DNA of 64,000 nucleotides from Dryococelus australis (GCA_029891345.1 CM057003.1:12626709-12690708), one strand, 5' to 3'. Numbered from the stretch's first letter, positions 23,628 to 50,358 are shown. Numbers and translations are program-made. Notes: a model not told the origin generated them from the letters alone.

Positions 23628-24957
23628 ATGTTAGAATACACAACGACGTCACAGAGCAGAGCCTGTGTCAATGAACCTGTGCCACGAGTGCATCTGTTAT
23701 GATGCAATGTTGAGCAAGAAGTGTAGAAAGTGTAATTTCCTATGGTCTGTTTAATATGTTAGGAAAGTGTGAGTCAGGGTTCTGTGTATTCATAATGTTG
23801 TTTATTTTTTAAAGTATTGCTGCAATGCCACATGTCAGTGCCCTGTAAGGTTAAGAAAAACGCCACACGCAAGGAAGCTCTTTCATGTGTTATGTACCAT
23901 AAATTTTCCTAGTAATTATTTACGTTGTGTTTGTGCCCTTTACAAGTTTTATAAATATTTTTATACTTATAATTATTTGATACCAATATAAGATAGTGCC
24001 AGACAGTACGGAATTACTAACCTTTTGGCTTGAGTACTACAATGCTGCACAGAAGTGTACAGGTGTACACCACCATGTGGCCTAATCGCAATATAAATGT
24101 ATTTTTGCAGTATTTATAAGTGCCCAGAAATGAACTGACATTAATTATCTACGATAAAATAAATCAGGATGTAATAGACTCTACTGTTGAAAGGTTATTT
24201 TTAATGTATGTATTTTTGCTTTATTAAAAATGGTATGTTAGAATGTTCGTTGCACCGACATTACAGTGCTCATATAATTTCATTTCATTAAATTCATTAT
24301 GTGTTAATCACGTCACGTGATATCATAGGCTGGAGTTTCAGCCAACAAGCTAGCTCCCCAACAAGCAGCCATTTAATAGCGACTAGACCTTTTGAGATGA
24401 CCACCGCGTGGTGGTACTTAGGGCATTTCAACTTTGTACTCAATCATAATGTAATTCTGTATCGTTAATTTTAATCATCGGGACATTTTGCAACTTGCTC
24501 GCCCAGAGTACACTGTCTCTCACTCCATCTTTTACATGGCCCTATGGCCATTTTTATCAGTGTAAGAGCTCGCCAGACTTTAACGGCAGAATAACAAATG
24601 TAAGTGCCCCGTTGGGGATGTAATATAATAAATTACGTGACTGTGAGGAACCTTAAGTTTTATTGTAATAACCACTTCATAGTTACTTAACCTCTTTTGT
24701 AATATTTTATTTTACCACATGCCTTAAAGAATGGTGTTGGGTAGCCAGAATAACCCACCGGGAGTGTATTGGCATAAAAGGGAGGCCAGCTGCCCTTACC
24801 AGACTAGACAAACTAGATATAGTATGTGATTGGCAGAGGATTTGATCATAATCGACACCTAACGGGAAAGATGCTGACTACTGGGGGAGCGCCAACTGGT
24901 CGTCAGCCGAACGACCCTGAGATTACCTCGACATTGTGCTCTACACACCGTGGAGCA
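23628..24957 (+). mobile_element. Probable 5' LTR region of a Gypsy element (start uncertain)
   Basis: It lies directly left of a primer binding site. It contains an AT-rich regulatory-looking stretch and no coding motifs. A start at TGTTAGAATACA (23628) is a guess, and the end could be at CTACACA (24942-24948) or just before the PBS. The matching 3' LTR was not found to the right of 29072, so LTR status rests on position and the PBS. Confidence 0.42.
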
Positions 24958-24958
24958 C

Positions 24959-24976
24959 TGGCGCCCACTGGAGGAA
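24959..24976 (+). other. Gypsy primer binding site (tRNA-complementary)
   Basis: TGGCGCCCACTGGAGGAA has the TGGCGCC start shared by Gypsy-group primer binding sites, which end in TGG because they pair with the CCA end of a tRNA. It stands about 700 bases before the first element ORF. Confidence 0.62.
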
Positions 24977-25663
24977 ATTCAGTTTTGTATCATCTATCCA
25001 CATAACCTTTATTCCCCCCATGGTCCAGTTCAGGCTGGTGTCGATTAGCGCTGCAACCAGTGGCCCATCATTTTCTGCCAGCTACTCCAGCACTCGCTTA
25101 CTATAATTTCATCCTATATTTTGTATCATCTTGTATACCATGTGCGACCATATGGGTATGCATAAGCTATTTCCATTGAGTTTTGCTCACTATTCCCGCT
25201 ACTGGCAGAGTTTCCTACCATTCAGCAAGCAACAGAGATCTACGCAACATGGAAAAACAACACGGAAATCTAGAAAAAGGCAAAGTGGAAAACTGCACCA
25301 AAAATATAATTGTCATCTGCCATCTTGAAGCAGTTCTCATTATCACGCATCCAGCTTGGTGACGTAGGGTGGCCATCTGAGCAACAGTGCCGAGGGAAAT
25401 TTAGCCCCTTCCATCCTCACCAACCACGTTGTGTTGAGCCGGCAGGACTATCCCTTCCTTGCCACGTACGTGGGTGTCAGCCGTGAGCCATGAACATGTG
25501 GTCTGGCAGAAGACATCAAGTTGTCGTCACCGCATCGCGTGCCCGACAGAAGACATTTCGACGTACGTAGTATGAACAGAAGACCGGATTTGTTATGCAC
25601 CAGGTGTTTATGATCCACATCATCACTAGTTCATTTTTCATTTGGAATGAATAATGAAAATAC

Positions 25664-26161
25664 GTGTATTTATCACGATCCAACCACCTTGCAATTGATG
25701 AAACACGACATCGAGCAAGCAAGTCAGAACTTTGTAATAGTGCCTTGGCGCGAATTAGTATGGGAAATACCGAAGAAATGTGTAACAGCTGCCTAAAACC
25801 ACAACAATTCAAGGGCTTCATCAACCCAGCATGCCTGCCAGTATTGTGCATGTGCCCATCAGTACCTCCAGACATGGAACCGGCGAGATCACAGCTACTA
25901 AAACACCTGCAGAAGTGCGCACACTATAATTGGTGCGACGGAGACAGGACAGCCATCTTCGCCTGTACTACCTGCAAGTGTGTCTACTATGAAGGGTGTA
26001 TCACACCATGGGAACAAACCACGAGAAGGAATGCACACGACATCAGCTGCACCCACTGCATATTGGTACGGCCTAACCCGGAGCCGACACAGCAACAATA
26101 TGTACGAGCTGAGGAAAATGTAGATCAGACATATGTCACACCAGTATCGACGGGAAAATAA
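25664..26161 (+). CDS. Cysteine-rich ORF of the Gypsy element, function unknown
   Basis: This 165-codon frame stands between the PBS and the capsid region. It is one of the few unbroken element frames. It carries CNSC, then LCMCPSVP, and a later cluster with cysteines spaced roughly C-x5-C-x9-C-x2-C-x8-C-x17-C-x2-C (CDGDRTAIFACTTCKC and CTHC). This spacing resembles a RING/PHD-type zinc-binding fold more than the short CCHC knuckle usual in gag. It could be the N-terminal part of gag; an internal ATG at 25759 is an alternative start. I do not recognise it as a named family, and the zinc-binding idea is inference from spacing alone. Confidence 0.5.
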   Translation: MYLSRSNHLAIDETRHRASKSELCNSALARISMGNTEEMCNSCLKPQQFKGFINPACLPVLCMCPSVPPDMEPARSQLLKHLQKCAHYNWCDGDRTAIFACTTCKCVYYEGCITPWEQTTRRNAHDISCTHCILVRPNPEPTQQQYVRAEENVDQTYVTPVSTGK

Positions 26162-26461
26162 TCAGGAGGTACAGCAAAATACAGTGAACAAATACCGGTT
26201 CTACACACCATAGCTGATGTTACCCATCTGTCATTACAATCTACTCCGCTCGTGCGAGAGGCATCGATGGCAACCCGCTATGCACCCCCCGACCATAGCG
26301 ACGGAGTACGTAGTCAAACACCAGTGTTCCCAACCACAACAAGCAACACCAGCCAGCTTCCAATCACTACCGACCTATACAGGTACAGCAAGCAAATATC
26401 CCGGAGCATTCATACAAAACTGTGAGTGACAACTAAACAGATATCGAGTTGACCAGGAGGA

Positions 26462-27183
26462 TTGGCCTCATTGTACTGGAAAGAGGTTCTTCGGAGACGC
26501 CAAGAACTGGTGGCACAGTATATCCTGCTATGGGTTGATATGGGAAGAATTCTGCCGAGACTCCAAGTACAAATTTGCCACAACATTCACATCTCTATGA
26601 TTACACAGATAGATGATCGTGAGAGAGAGCACGCCAATGAGTCACTGTACGATTTCGCCACAAGTAAAATTAATCTCATATGCACCTACCACCCAGAGCT
26701 GTTACTACGAGATGTGTTGGAGGTTGTGGCCAGCTCGGCCCGGAAGGAACACCACCCTGCATTGACGTCGGCCATACACACAACCGAACAGGAATTCCTA
26801 CAAACAGTGCTACGGCTGGATGCTAGCAGCACTTCTCAACCATGTCGTGACCGATACAACCCACAGCCACGACGTGAGCCAAATTTCAACAAACTCAAAA
26901 ACCCATCTGCGGGGAAACTGTAATCAGAGTGTCAGAAACAGCTACAGTTCCAATCAAAACCACCACGTCTCGGACAGGAGTGACAGAATCAAACCAATAC
27001 AGTGCAGTGCACCTACACCAGTGTAATCAGGTGGAAACAGCCCAGCCCCTCACCCCTGCAGGTGATGTGGAGGGCCACATTGGAACAATGACTATCCGGC
27101 ATGGACGGACTTTCCACGTGAGCCACAACAACCACAACACAGGCCAACACCAAGAAACGGGCGACGGGTGTAGGGCAGCCTGA
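26462..27183 (+). pseudogene. Gypsy gag: capsid and zinc-knuckle remnants
   Basis: In one frame (about 26474-26600) is GKRFFGDAKNWWHS followed by LIWEEFCRDSKYKFATTF, the 'A..WW....W..F...F...F' pattern of retrotransposon capsids. The reading then shifts to REREHANESLYDFATSKINL, LLLRDVLEVVASSARKEHHP and onward to about 26829, the capsid C-terminal half. Near 27056-27100, CR-stop-CGGPHWNNDYP is a CCHC knuckle whose last Cys has become Tyr. One frameshift and several stops make it non-coding. Confidence 0.72.
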
Positions 27184-27264
27184 CGCCTCCCGACCCAGGC
27201 TGTTATCAAGACAATAACAACACAATGCAACCTGCATTCCACTCGGCCAAATCATGAGCGAGAC

Positions 27265-27740
27265 GGATAATTTTATTCACTTTCCTATTCAAATTGACAG
27301 CATTTTGTGCAGAGCAATAGTGGACATGGCTACAGCACATAACTTTGTTTATGGCAGTTATGTCAATCTGGAAGAATAAAGCTAAACATACAGACAAATC
27401 AGTCAGCATAGAGGAGACGTTATCGGCGAAGTGATAGCTACTATCAACATTCGGGACATTGCAACAACCTCCAAGGCATTTGTTTCAAACGACATCAGGG
27501 AAGACATCATCCTGAGGATTCCCTCATTGACAGAGCAAAAAGCAGTCGTCGAGGCAGCTGCACGACGGATACATTTTGAATGTAAAGAATGCCATACCAT
27601 CTACAATCTGGAACCTCGAGTAGGGGATGTCACACCCGCGGTCGCCCTGAATGACACACCTGTAGTAGCTCTGGATGACCTCGACCATACAAATCCCCCA
27701 GAATACCGCGGGGTGTACAACAACTCCTTAAGGAATTAAA
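27265..27740 (+). pseudogene. Gypsy aspartic protease and protease-RT linker
   Basis: FPIQIDSILCRAIVDMATAH (about 27280-27340) is a retropepsin start: 'AIVDTGATHNFV' is the usual form, here with the catalytic D-T/S-G turned into D-M-A, which should kill activity. SNDIREDIILRIPSL, EQKAVVEAAARRI and a linker to 27739 follow. A stop after the active-site region separates the two parts. Confidence 0.75.
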
Positions 27741-27833
27741 GGATGTGATCATGGTTGCCGACCCACTACGCCGAACCACCATAGTGGAACATGTTATCCC
27801 GTTAACCATGGACACACCGCTGTATGACAGCCC

Positions 27834-28490
27834 ATGTCGTTACTACCCGCAGCAGCAAGATATAATACAAGAGCAGAGAAGTTGGCAGTAGCTGTAATTG
27901 AACTGTCGGAAAGTGAATTTAATTCAGCAATCACTTTGGCGCCAAAAAAATATGGGACTTGGCGTGTTTGTGTGGACTTCCGTCGTCTTAATTTGATCAC
28001 GTGCCGCACCCCACCACCATACATCCACATTCAATATGCATTGAACACGTTGGGGTGTTCGAAGGTATTGAACACTATCGACCTCTGCAGTGGTTATTGG
28101 CAAGTACCTGTCAAACTCACAGATTGGCATAAAAGGGTATTTCCCGGCCTGTGAAGGACGCCACTTTCAATTTTGTGCTATGCCATTCGACCTGAAATGT
28201 GTCCCATCAAACTTCTGGGAATGATGGTCCGCATCCTGGATGGTTTGGTTGGCGCCTGCACACAGGCATATCTTGACGACGTTATTGTGTGGTTCGAATC
28301 ATGGCCCAAGCATCTGCACCACTTGTCACTCATGTTTGAACAGTTGGCCATAAAAGGTCTCACGTGTGCCAACAAGAAATGTCATATTGACAAGAATGCA
28401 TCCCCTTCCTCGGCCACCTTATTAGTGAGGGTGGACGGAAACTACGCGGAAACAGTTGAGGAAATACTTTGGGTTAATTAACTGGCTTCG
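27834..28490 (+). pseudogene. Gypsy reverse transcriptase
   Basis: The frame 27834-28154 contains SESEFNSAITLAPKKYGTWR, then VCVDFRRLNLITCRTPPPYI and VLNTIDLCSGYWQVPVKL, the RT fingers and the first catalytic Asp block. A stop follows at 28152. The next frame (28173-28481) has QAYLDDVIVWFESWPKHLHH with the YLDD catalytic pair intact. The connection segment is frameshifted, with LRKYFGLINWLREYI at about 28458-28502. Confidence 0.88.
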
Positions 28491-28641
28491 AGAATATATA
28501 TAAAAGTTTTCCATTATCTTTGTGTCACTAAAGCAACTTATGTCGCCAAACATATGCTTCAACATACACTACAATAGAGCTTCGAGGAGGTAAAGCGGAG
28601 TTTCCCCCGAGTGTCAAGGCCTATCAAGATACTACCCATGC

Positions 28642-29028
28642 TTGAACTTATACGTTCAGATGGACACGAGTGTGAAGGGGCTGGGTGTTGTAATTTTTCA
28701 ACTGTCCAATGACAACGAGCAGCAAATTATTGACTTCGGGTGTGGCAAGTTCGGCCCGGTAGAGCAGCGGTACGACGTTAACGAACGGGAGTGCCTGGCC
28801 GTCATATGGAGCTTGAAGAAATACAGGATACTGCTAGAGTATAAGAGCTCCGCACTGAGGATAGACAACCGCTGCCTACTGTGGCTGCACAGCATGAAGG
28901 AGAGCCGAAGTAAGCTGACATGCTGGGCCCTCTCTTATAACAGGCTTACGACTTCGAGGTGTAACATGTGGCTGGAGAAGAAAATCAGCTGGACGACCAC
29001 CTATCCTGTACACCAGGAACATAAATAG
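28642..29028 (+). pseudogene. Gypsy RNase H domain
   Basis: A 128-codon open frame. LYVQMDTSVKGLGVVIFQLS holds the first RNase H Asp, CGKFGPVEQRYDVNERECLA holds the conserved Glu-Arg-Glu block, VIWSLKKYRILLEY follows, and LRIDNRCLLWLHSM contains the later Asp. It ends at a TAG shortly before the poly-C tract. Although open, it lacks its neighbours and a full-length partner ORF. Confidence 0.85.
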
Positions 29029-29052
29029 CGCGAGATCGGGAAGTGTCCTAAT

Positions 29053-29072
29053 CCCCCCCCCCCCCCCCCCCC
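29053..29072 (+). repeat. Pure C(20) homopolymer
   Basis: Twenty consecutive C bases mark the right edge of the Gypsy copy. They could be a true slippage tract or an assembly artefact at a break. Confidence 0.9.
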
Positions 29073-29938
29073 AATTCATCATGGTCACTAGACACACGAA
29101 AACACGCTGCGATACTAATACAATGCGCTAACATAACAATGTGGATTGCAGAATGTGAACAGCGGGTCAGTGATCGAAGGCGCGTGTTAATTGGCATGTT
29201 GGAATCCTGTGCGATTTTAAAGAGGATACTATATTGTGTATCCTTGACTTTCTAAGAACAAGGGTAATATATATACTTTTTTGTACTGCCCGATTGGGAG
29301 GCGCCGGTGCATATTGACAGCCAACTGCCTCACGTATCAAAAATTACGTGCTGAGTATGTCTTGATAGCCATACCCTACAAGCCGATTGACTTGCATGTC
29401 ATTGGAGCGACAAGCACCCTTTTATAATGAGTTTCATAATCATATTGTTTATGTAACTAAAATACTTTTACCTATTACTGTGTATATATACCATACAAAA
29501 ACTTATTTGAAATAAATTAATATTTTGAAGATACCATGTAAAGCATATTTAATGTGTGTATTTGAAAAATTATTATAGCATGAATAAAAATGAATAAAAA
29601 AAATAAAAAGCATTCGTTATATTTATAAATATATATATATTAAAACGCTCCCTATGAATGACAAAAAAAACTAAGGTTCTTTTTTTATAAAAGATATTGT
29701 CTGTCACAATAAAAATTGCGACTATGAATTCATATGTTTGCTCCTACCTCCTTGGGTATAATCTACGCCTTACAGCCTACGATAGTCGCTTGTTTTATAT
29801 AAATATTTACGTTTTATACTGATTGCAATCGAATGCTTGTGTTTTTATGGTGACAACCCACGGTTAAAGAAGGGTGACGTGTCTTTTGACACTGTAGTGC
29901 AGTACAGTTACCTTGTTGTTTCTAATCATTAGAATAAA
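29073..29938. other. AT-rich intergenic sequence and GOSR2 5' UTR/promoter region
   Basis: No gene recognised. The 5' UTR of GOSR2 must lie near the right end, just before the ATG at 29939. No convincing TATA box or initiator was identified; the start context is AATAAAATGG. Confidence 0.4.
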
Positions 29939-45272
<15,334 letters not shown>

Positions 45273-45501
45273 CAGCACCATCTTCTTATGTATAGTTGTT
45301 TGTGGATGGTGTTCGAGATACATTTGTCTCGGCTTGTGACTATGTCCTGCACATTTCCAGGACCTCTGATTAAATGCCATGTGTATTGTATTGACTGTGT
45401 TGGAATGTCAAGTTGGCATGTTAATTTATTTGTTGGTGTATATATTCACGGAGAAGTCATGAAGATTTCAGTAGGGCTTATTTTATAACACTGTAGTGTC
45501 A

Positions 45502-45507
45502 AATAAA
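45502..45507 (+). terminator. GOSR2: GOSR2 poly(A) signal AATAAA
   Basis: AATAAA about 230 bases past the stop. Further copies at 45649 and 45749 are alternatives. Confidence 0.6.
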
Positions 45508-45847
45508 TGTATTTCAATATCTGTGCATTGAGAAACCAAAGTGGTTGTGTATCCTAAAGATGTTAAAAGACTTAGAGTTTTATACCTGAGCTGTCTATGT
45601 TATGGTTGTTTTTGTGTCTGTTAATGGTTGTCCAGGAATTTAATATTATAATAAATATGATATAAAAGTTATTTACTGTAAATGTTGATTTCAGTGCTAG
45701 TGTTAATTAAGATATGTGAATGCATAAGTCATGTTGGTTAGGTTTACAAATAAAACCCCAAATATGTGTGCTTTCTAGTGGTATGTTTGGCTTTGATGTC
45801 ATTGTAGGCATCACATCATTGATTCTACTATGAGGCTTTATAAAGTG

Positions 45848-45963
45848 TGTGTGTGTGTATGTGCGCGCGTGCATGCGTGCAATTTTGTGTATGTATATAT
45901 TTTTTTGTGTGTATGTATATATTTATTGTTGTATATGTGCCTGTGTGCATGTACGTGTGTTTT
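45848..45963. repeat. Imperfect GT-rich microsatellite
   Basis: GTGTGTGTGTGTATGTGCGC and further TG/TA-rich runs, interrupted. Confidence 0.8.
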
Positions 45964-46619
45964 TATACCACAAAACCCTTTCATGAAAAAGTATTGTAAA
46001 CTGCCCCAGCTAAAATGCACATTTTTCCCCCATCAACATAGCAATTAGAATTATACATTTAAATAATGAGGTTCAGAAGTCCAGAAGTTTGTGACTTCCG
46101 TGACGTAAGGGGTTTGAGATAACGTGATGTTATGTGCCACTCATGTGTTTGGTCGCCACTGATCTCAATGATGTCACATTTACTAAGTGCGTTTTGGCTT
46201 TAATCACTTTTCCCATTACCTACACCTTGGCTCTTGCACTGCCCACTCTCCCATCACACTCATTACACTCATTCATGGATGCTCTCTGGGTGCTACTGGG
46301 GGGCCACCAGGACTAGGCTAAGAGTTACGGAGAATGTACTACATGACATAATTTAATTTGTTTTGTGCCGTAAAAATTGTGTTTATATATATAGACACAG
46401 ACACAGTGTAAATTTGATGTCAATACGTTCAGTGGTTTTTTGAGTGCTCTCCCAACTTCAAGCAGTAGCTCAGAACTCAGATGCTGGAAATTATCTTACC
46501 AATTTATAACAAAATCCAGGCTGCTGTTAGGCCTTAACAATAGATAATCACAGTTCCTAACCACACTCATCAGCTATACCGGCAATTTTTTAATTTTTCC
46601 ATCCCACTGTAGTTCGTCA

Positions 46620-46770
46620 CCCAGCTGTTAGGTTCACTACTAACAGCGCCGTTCCACCATACTGCAGTGTGCTACAACTCACAGCCTGATGAAGCTGGCT
46701 TAGCCAGTGAAACATCGCGATTGTGCAACCACATGGGAAATGTGTCGTCCTTCTTTGTATGTGTGTGTGT
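46620..46770 (+). ncRNA. Hammerhead-ribozyme-like core, possibly from a Penelope-like element
   Basis: CTGATGA (46686-46692), a stem-loop CTGGC-TTA-GCCAG, and GAAA (46709-46712) appear in the order and spacing of a hammerhead core (CUGAUGA, helix II, GAAA). Penelope-like retroelements are known to carry hammerheads. Weak points: helix II has a bulged G next to the core, and no convincing helix I or III with a correctly placed cleavage triplet was found; the GTC at 46747-46749 gives only about 3-4 pairs for helix III. No Penelope RT was seen nearby. Confidence 0.25.
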
Positions 46771-46845
46771 GTGTTTGTCATCAAGTACCACTCTGTAAGT
46801 ACAAGAATTCCTGTCCTTTTATCCCTTGTCTGTCCACAGGGTGTG

Positions 46846-47099
46846 TGGTGCCCTCCCTCGACGTGCTGTAGAACTACGTAACCTTGGGTGGCGGGCTCGG
46901 AGTCTCATCTGGCGGTATTATCTGACTTTGGAGGGTGTTGGTGTGATGTCGGCTTGGAGTAGGGTAAACAGTACAAGCTGGACTGACGTGTCTGTAATAT
47001 CATGTGTCATTGCAACGAGTACCCTGTAGGCATGTTCCAGCCTCTTCCACTACTGTTTAATGACTTGCCCAGTGGGGTGAACGGCATTCGGATGGGCGA
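46846..47099 (-). mobile_element. 3' LTR remnant of the minus-strand Gypsy
   Basis: Matches 52430-52677 over CTTGGGTGGCGGGCTCGGAG, GTGTTGGTGTGATGTC, GAGTAGGGTAAACAGTACAA, CTGACGTGTCTGTAATATCA and GCAACGAGTACCCTGTAGGC. The part matching 52212-52420 is missing on the left, so this LTR is truncated. Confidence 0.82.
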
Positions 47100-47101
47100 A
47101 C

Positions 47102-47455
47102 TCAAGTGCATGTCAAAGACTTGTGGTAGCCATTTCCTCTTGGGGGCTCTCTTGAGGTGGCCGTCTGAGGTTGGGGCTCTTTGTAATCCCCTACCTCGAC
47201 GGCTGGATGATGTACTTCATCTCGTATAGGAGGGGCAGCATCAGCGACCTCAGCACCGTCCAGCATCAAGATCTGGGAGTTGACTGGGTCCTCCAGGACT
47301 GGCGTGGCCAACGTGGTGTTGGCCGGAGGTAGAGGTTCTTCGGGGATCTCTACCTCAATGGCTTGGTGTGGCTCATCCCTCTCGGAGATGGTGCTGGGAC
47401 GTAAAGGTCTTTGACGGGGTTCTCTATCCAGAGGGCTCCTCCAAGATACCTCCAA
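47102..47455 (-). pseudogene. Gypsy polyprotein C-terminal tail
   Basis: A 117-codon minus frame, Pro/Glu-rich (EIPEEPLPPANTTLATPVLE). It lies between integrase and the 3' LTR where Gypsy Pol ends. No chromodomain is evident. The frames downstream of the catalytic core (47460-48390) are broken. Confidence 0.5.
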
Positions 47456-48397
47456 TCCCGTGGTGGCTTTCCGTCTTTGTCGGGGTGACGTCTGATGGAA
47501 ATATAAACTGGGTGGGTCCGTACAAATGCTCTGCCTTCGTACGCTGGTAGTGTTACAGCCCTAGTGAAGATCGAGGGGCGGGACTCTTCTCCGGCAGCTG
47601 GTTGAAGTGTGGGCTTCCTGGTTACCAGGGGTTCGACCTTGGGAGTGATCTGCGGAAGGAGGGCTCTTCTTCATCTTCCAGGCCTTGGGTTGGCGGTTCT
47701 GCTTTTAGTCCTGGCTTCCACCTGGACACGGCCACATCTGTCCCAGGGTCACCTTTCGAATATGTCCTCAGATGTTCTCTGTCCAGTATACATTTCCTTG
47801 CATTCCAACCATGTGGTACAGTCCCTCTCTCTTGTTGGCTAGGCCAGCACTGAACTGGCCTGTCGCCTTGCTAAGGGGATAACTGTATAGGACAGCTTCG
47901 CCAATGGAGATTGTATGTGTGGTAGGTATTTCCGGGCAATATACTGGTTTTGGGCCTCTTGCGCTTTCGTAGCCCTGGCTAAGGCAACCAGGCAGACTTC
48001 TTCAGGCGTAGCCATTTTGGTGGGTGTTGTTTCTCATTGCCAGTCTCCGGGACGACTGAGTGCTCATCCGAGGAGGAGCTGGCTAGGGCTGGTGTTGACG
48101 GTCTCGTTCTCTCTTTGGCGAAGGGTGAAAAGGATTAAGGGTGTGTGCTTATCTCAATGCTGGTGATCTTCCCCACACTGAGACAGAGGCTCTTCTTGAG
48201 CTCCTGATTCCTCCGCTCAGTGGGTTTGCTTGGGGATGGTAAGGGGGTGCTATTCAGGTCTCCACATCTCAGATCTGACAAGCCCTCCTCCACTGTTGGC
48301 TTGTGAATGGAGTGTCATTGTCCATAAGGATGGCCTGGAGATAAACCCAGCGAGAGAATACCCCCTTATCTAATTTTCAGAGCATATTCTGAGTTTG

Positions 48398-49004
48398 CTA
48401 TCTGGGGAGCAGGAATGCTTCCACCCAGCGAGAAAACATGTCAGTCACCACCAACAAATACTGGTTCCCATGAGTGCTGTGAGGATATAGACTCTTTATA
48501 TTGGCGGCCAGGTTCGTCCTTGCCATGGTTGACTCTGGTTTTTGCGGTTGGAGGGAGGACAGACTAAGCTTTGCTGCGACAGCACGCCTTGCAGCCGGCG
48601 ACGTACTGTCTGACATTTCTACTCATTCCATCCCAAATATGATGTTCTTTAACATCTTGCAGCATCTCCCTTGTTCTAGGATGTCCAGCATGTGAATGGT
48701 TGTTATGGTGTCTGCAGATATCTGCACGAAGGGATCTTGAAATCCAAATTTTTGAAAGGAGCCACGGAGTGACCGGTTTTGAAACCAGACGACGACGTCT
48801 TGTTGTCGGTACCGGTGCGGTTTGTCTTGGATTAAGAATTTGACGTCCAGGTATTTTTGCTGGTGTTAAGAGATTTGCTCTCTTTTGAGTTGCAACTGCA
48901 GCAGTCGTACAATCTCTTTGGGGCTTCGGGCCGGAGCTGGGGGTGGTGTCAACTTCTCCCACTCTCCCTCCTCCTTTGGTTCCCCTCCGAGATCTGGCTG
49001 ACAT
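48398..49004 (-). pseudogene. Gypsy integrase (zinc-binding and start of catalytic core)
   Basis: The minus frame 48564-49004 carries a His/Cys zinc domain: HHNNHSHAGHPRTREMLQDV followed by YVAGCKACCRSKA, the H-x-H...C-x2-C arrangement. The overlapping frame 48398-48616 then has NQYLLVVTDMFSRWVEAFLL, containing the first core Asp (VVTDMFSRW). A frameshift near 48600 divides them. Later core Asp and Glu residues were not identified. Confidence 0.85.
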
Positions 49005-49068
49005 GACAGTGCGTCTGGAAGGTAGTATAACTTACTCAGGCAGTATTGAACTTTGAAGTCAAACTCTG

Positions 49069-49440
49069 TTAAGAAATTTCCCACCGTCCAAGTTTCGCCT
49101 GGGTATTACAGGATTCAGGCAGCCATTTGAGGGCTTTGCTATCTGTGCGGAGTATGAAATGTTTGCCATTTAGGTGATAGTGGTACTTGCGTATGGCCCA
49201 GATGACAGCAAGGCGCTCTTGTTCATTGATATGATAATGCTCTGTTTTGTTCAGGCGGGTGCTGGCATAGGCTATCACCCTGCGGCTACCAGAGGCGTCT
49301 TCCTTGTACAAGATGGCACCTAGCCCGTCCTGACAGGTGTCCGTTTGTAGGATAAGCGTCCACTTCCAATGTGTTTCCTTCTCTAGTAGGTGGTGAAGTG
49401 GGGCCATTTGTAGAGTTATGTTTGGTACAAAGTTACGCAA
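49069..49440 (-). pseudogene. Gypsy RT connection and RNase H
   Basis: The minus frame of 123 codons begins NFVPNITLQMAPLHHLLEKE, then has LILQTDTCQDGLGAILYKED with the first RNase H Asp, VIAYASTRLNKTEHYHINEQ, ERLAVIWAIRKYHYHLNGKH and ILRTDSKALKWL with the later Asp. It is one of the best-preserved domains. The end continues into 48866-49084. Confidence 0.88.
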
Positions 49441-49579
49441 TCAATTACATAGACCAAGGAAGTGGCGAAGTTGCTTCTTGTGTGTAGGCTTTTTGACCTC
49501 TTGGATGGCTCGGATGAACTTTGTTTATGGAAAATTACCTTCAGGGGTCGTGATGTGGCCAAGGTAATCTATGGAGGTC

Positions 49580-50287
49580 TTACCGAAGTGGCTCTTGGCT
49601 AGTTTGCAGGTAAGACCATGCATCTCGAGTCTCCGAAACTTGTTGGAGGTGGCTGCAGTGTTCTTCCCATGTTTTGGAGTATATGATGATATCATCCAAA
49701 TACGTGAAACAAAACTGACCTACAAAACCATTCAGTATTTCAGCTGACAGTCTCTGGAAGGTTGCTGGAGCGTTTTTCAATCCAAATGTCATGACCTTAA
49801 ATTGAAGTGTCTCCCCTTCCAGAGTGGTGAAGGCACTATACTTCAGGCTATCTGGGTAAACCGCAATCTGCCAGTACCCAGACTGCATGTTCAGAGTACT
49901 GAATATAGAGGCTTGCCCTATATCACAGAGAATATTGTTGAGTTCGATTGCAGGAGGTGCGATCAGTTGAGTGATGTCATTATGGTCCTTGTAATTTATG
50001 CAAAAGCGCAATCCTCCTTCCTTCTTGAGTACTAGTACAACTCTGGAGTTGTATGTTGAGTTGGACGGCTCAACAATCTCCTATTCCTTCATCTTCTCTA
50101 TTTGCTTTAATATATTGTGTCGCCTCCTGGCGGACACTTTGTAAGGGCGTTTGTAGACTGGTACATCTGTAGTTGGCCAATTCTCATGATGGTTACTACA
50201 TGTCTGGCATAGAGATCCTTTGTAGTTAAAAACACTGGCGTGTTCGTTGAGTATTTTACTCAGTTCGGAAAATTTACTTGGGTTCAA
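49580..50287 (-). pseudogene. Gypsy reverse transcriptase
   Basis: The minus frame 50081-50287 contains the pre-RT region (TDVPVYKRPYKVSARRRHNI). Frame 49580-50011 contains RFCINYKDHNDIT, FSTLNMQSGYWQIAVYPDSL (normally D at the catalytic 'LD', here N), TFGLKNAPATFQRLSAEILN, and FCFTYLDDIIIYSKTWEEHC with YLDD intact. A stop separates the two frames, and the Asp-to-Asn change should abolish activity. Confidence 0.9.
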
Positions 50288-50358
50288 GTGGTGCCATACA
50301 TTATCGGGGTGGATTGGAAGTGCGATGATCGCTTCTGGGCTGTGTTCTGAATGGATGT

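Larger units (their letters stand above)
24977..29072 (+). mobile_element. Gypsy element internal region (Cys-rich ORF, gag, protease, RT, RNase H; no integrase)
   Basis: Read on the + strand the order is PBS, Cys-rich ORF, capsid, zinc-knuckle remnant, protease, RT and RNase H, the order of Ty3/Gypsy. RNase H is followed after about 40 bases by a pure 20-base C-run (29053-29072) and then unrelated DNA, so integrase and the 3' LTR are missing. Stops and frameshifts occur in each domain. Confidence 0.82.
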
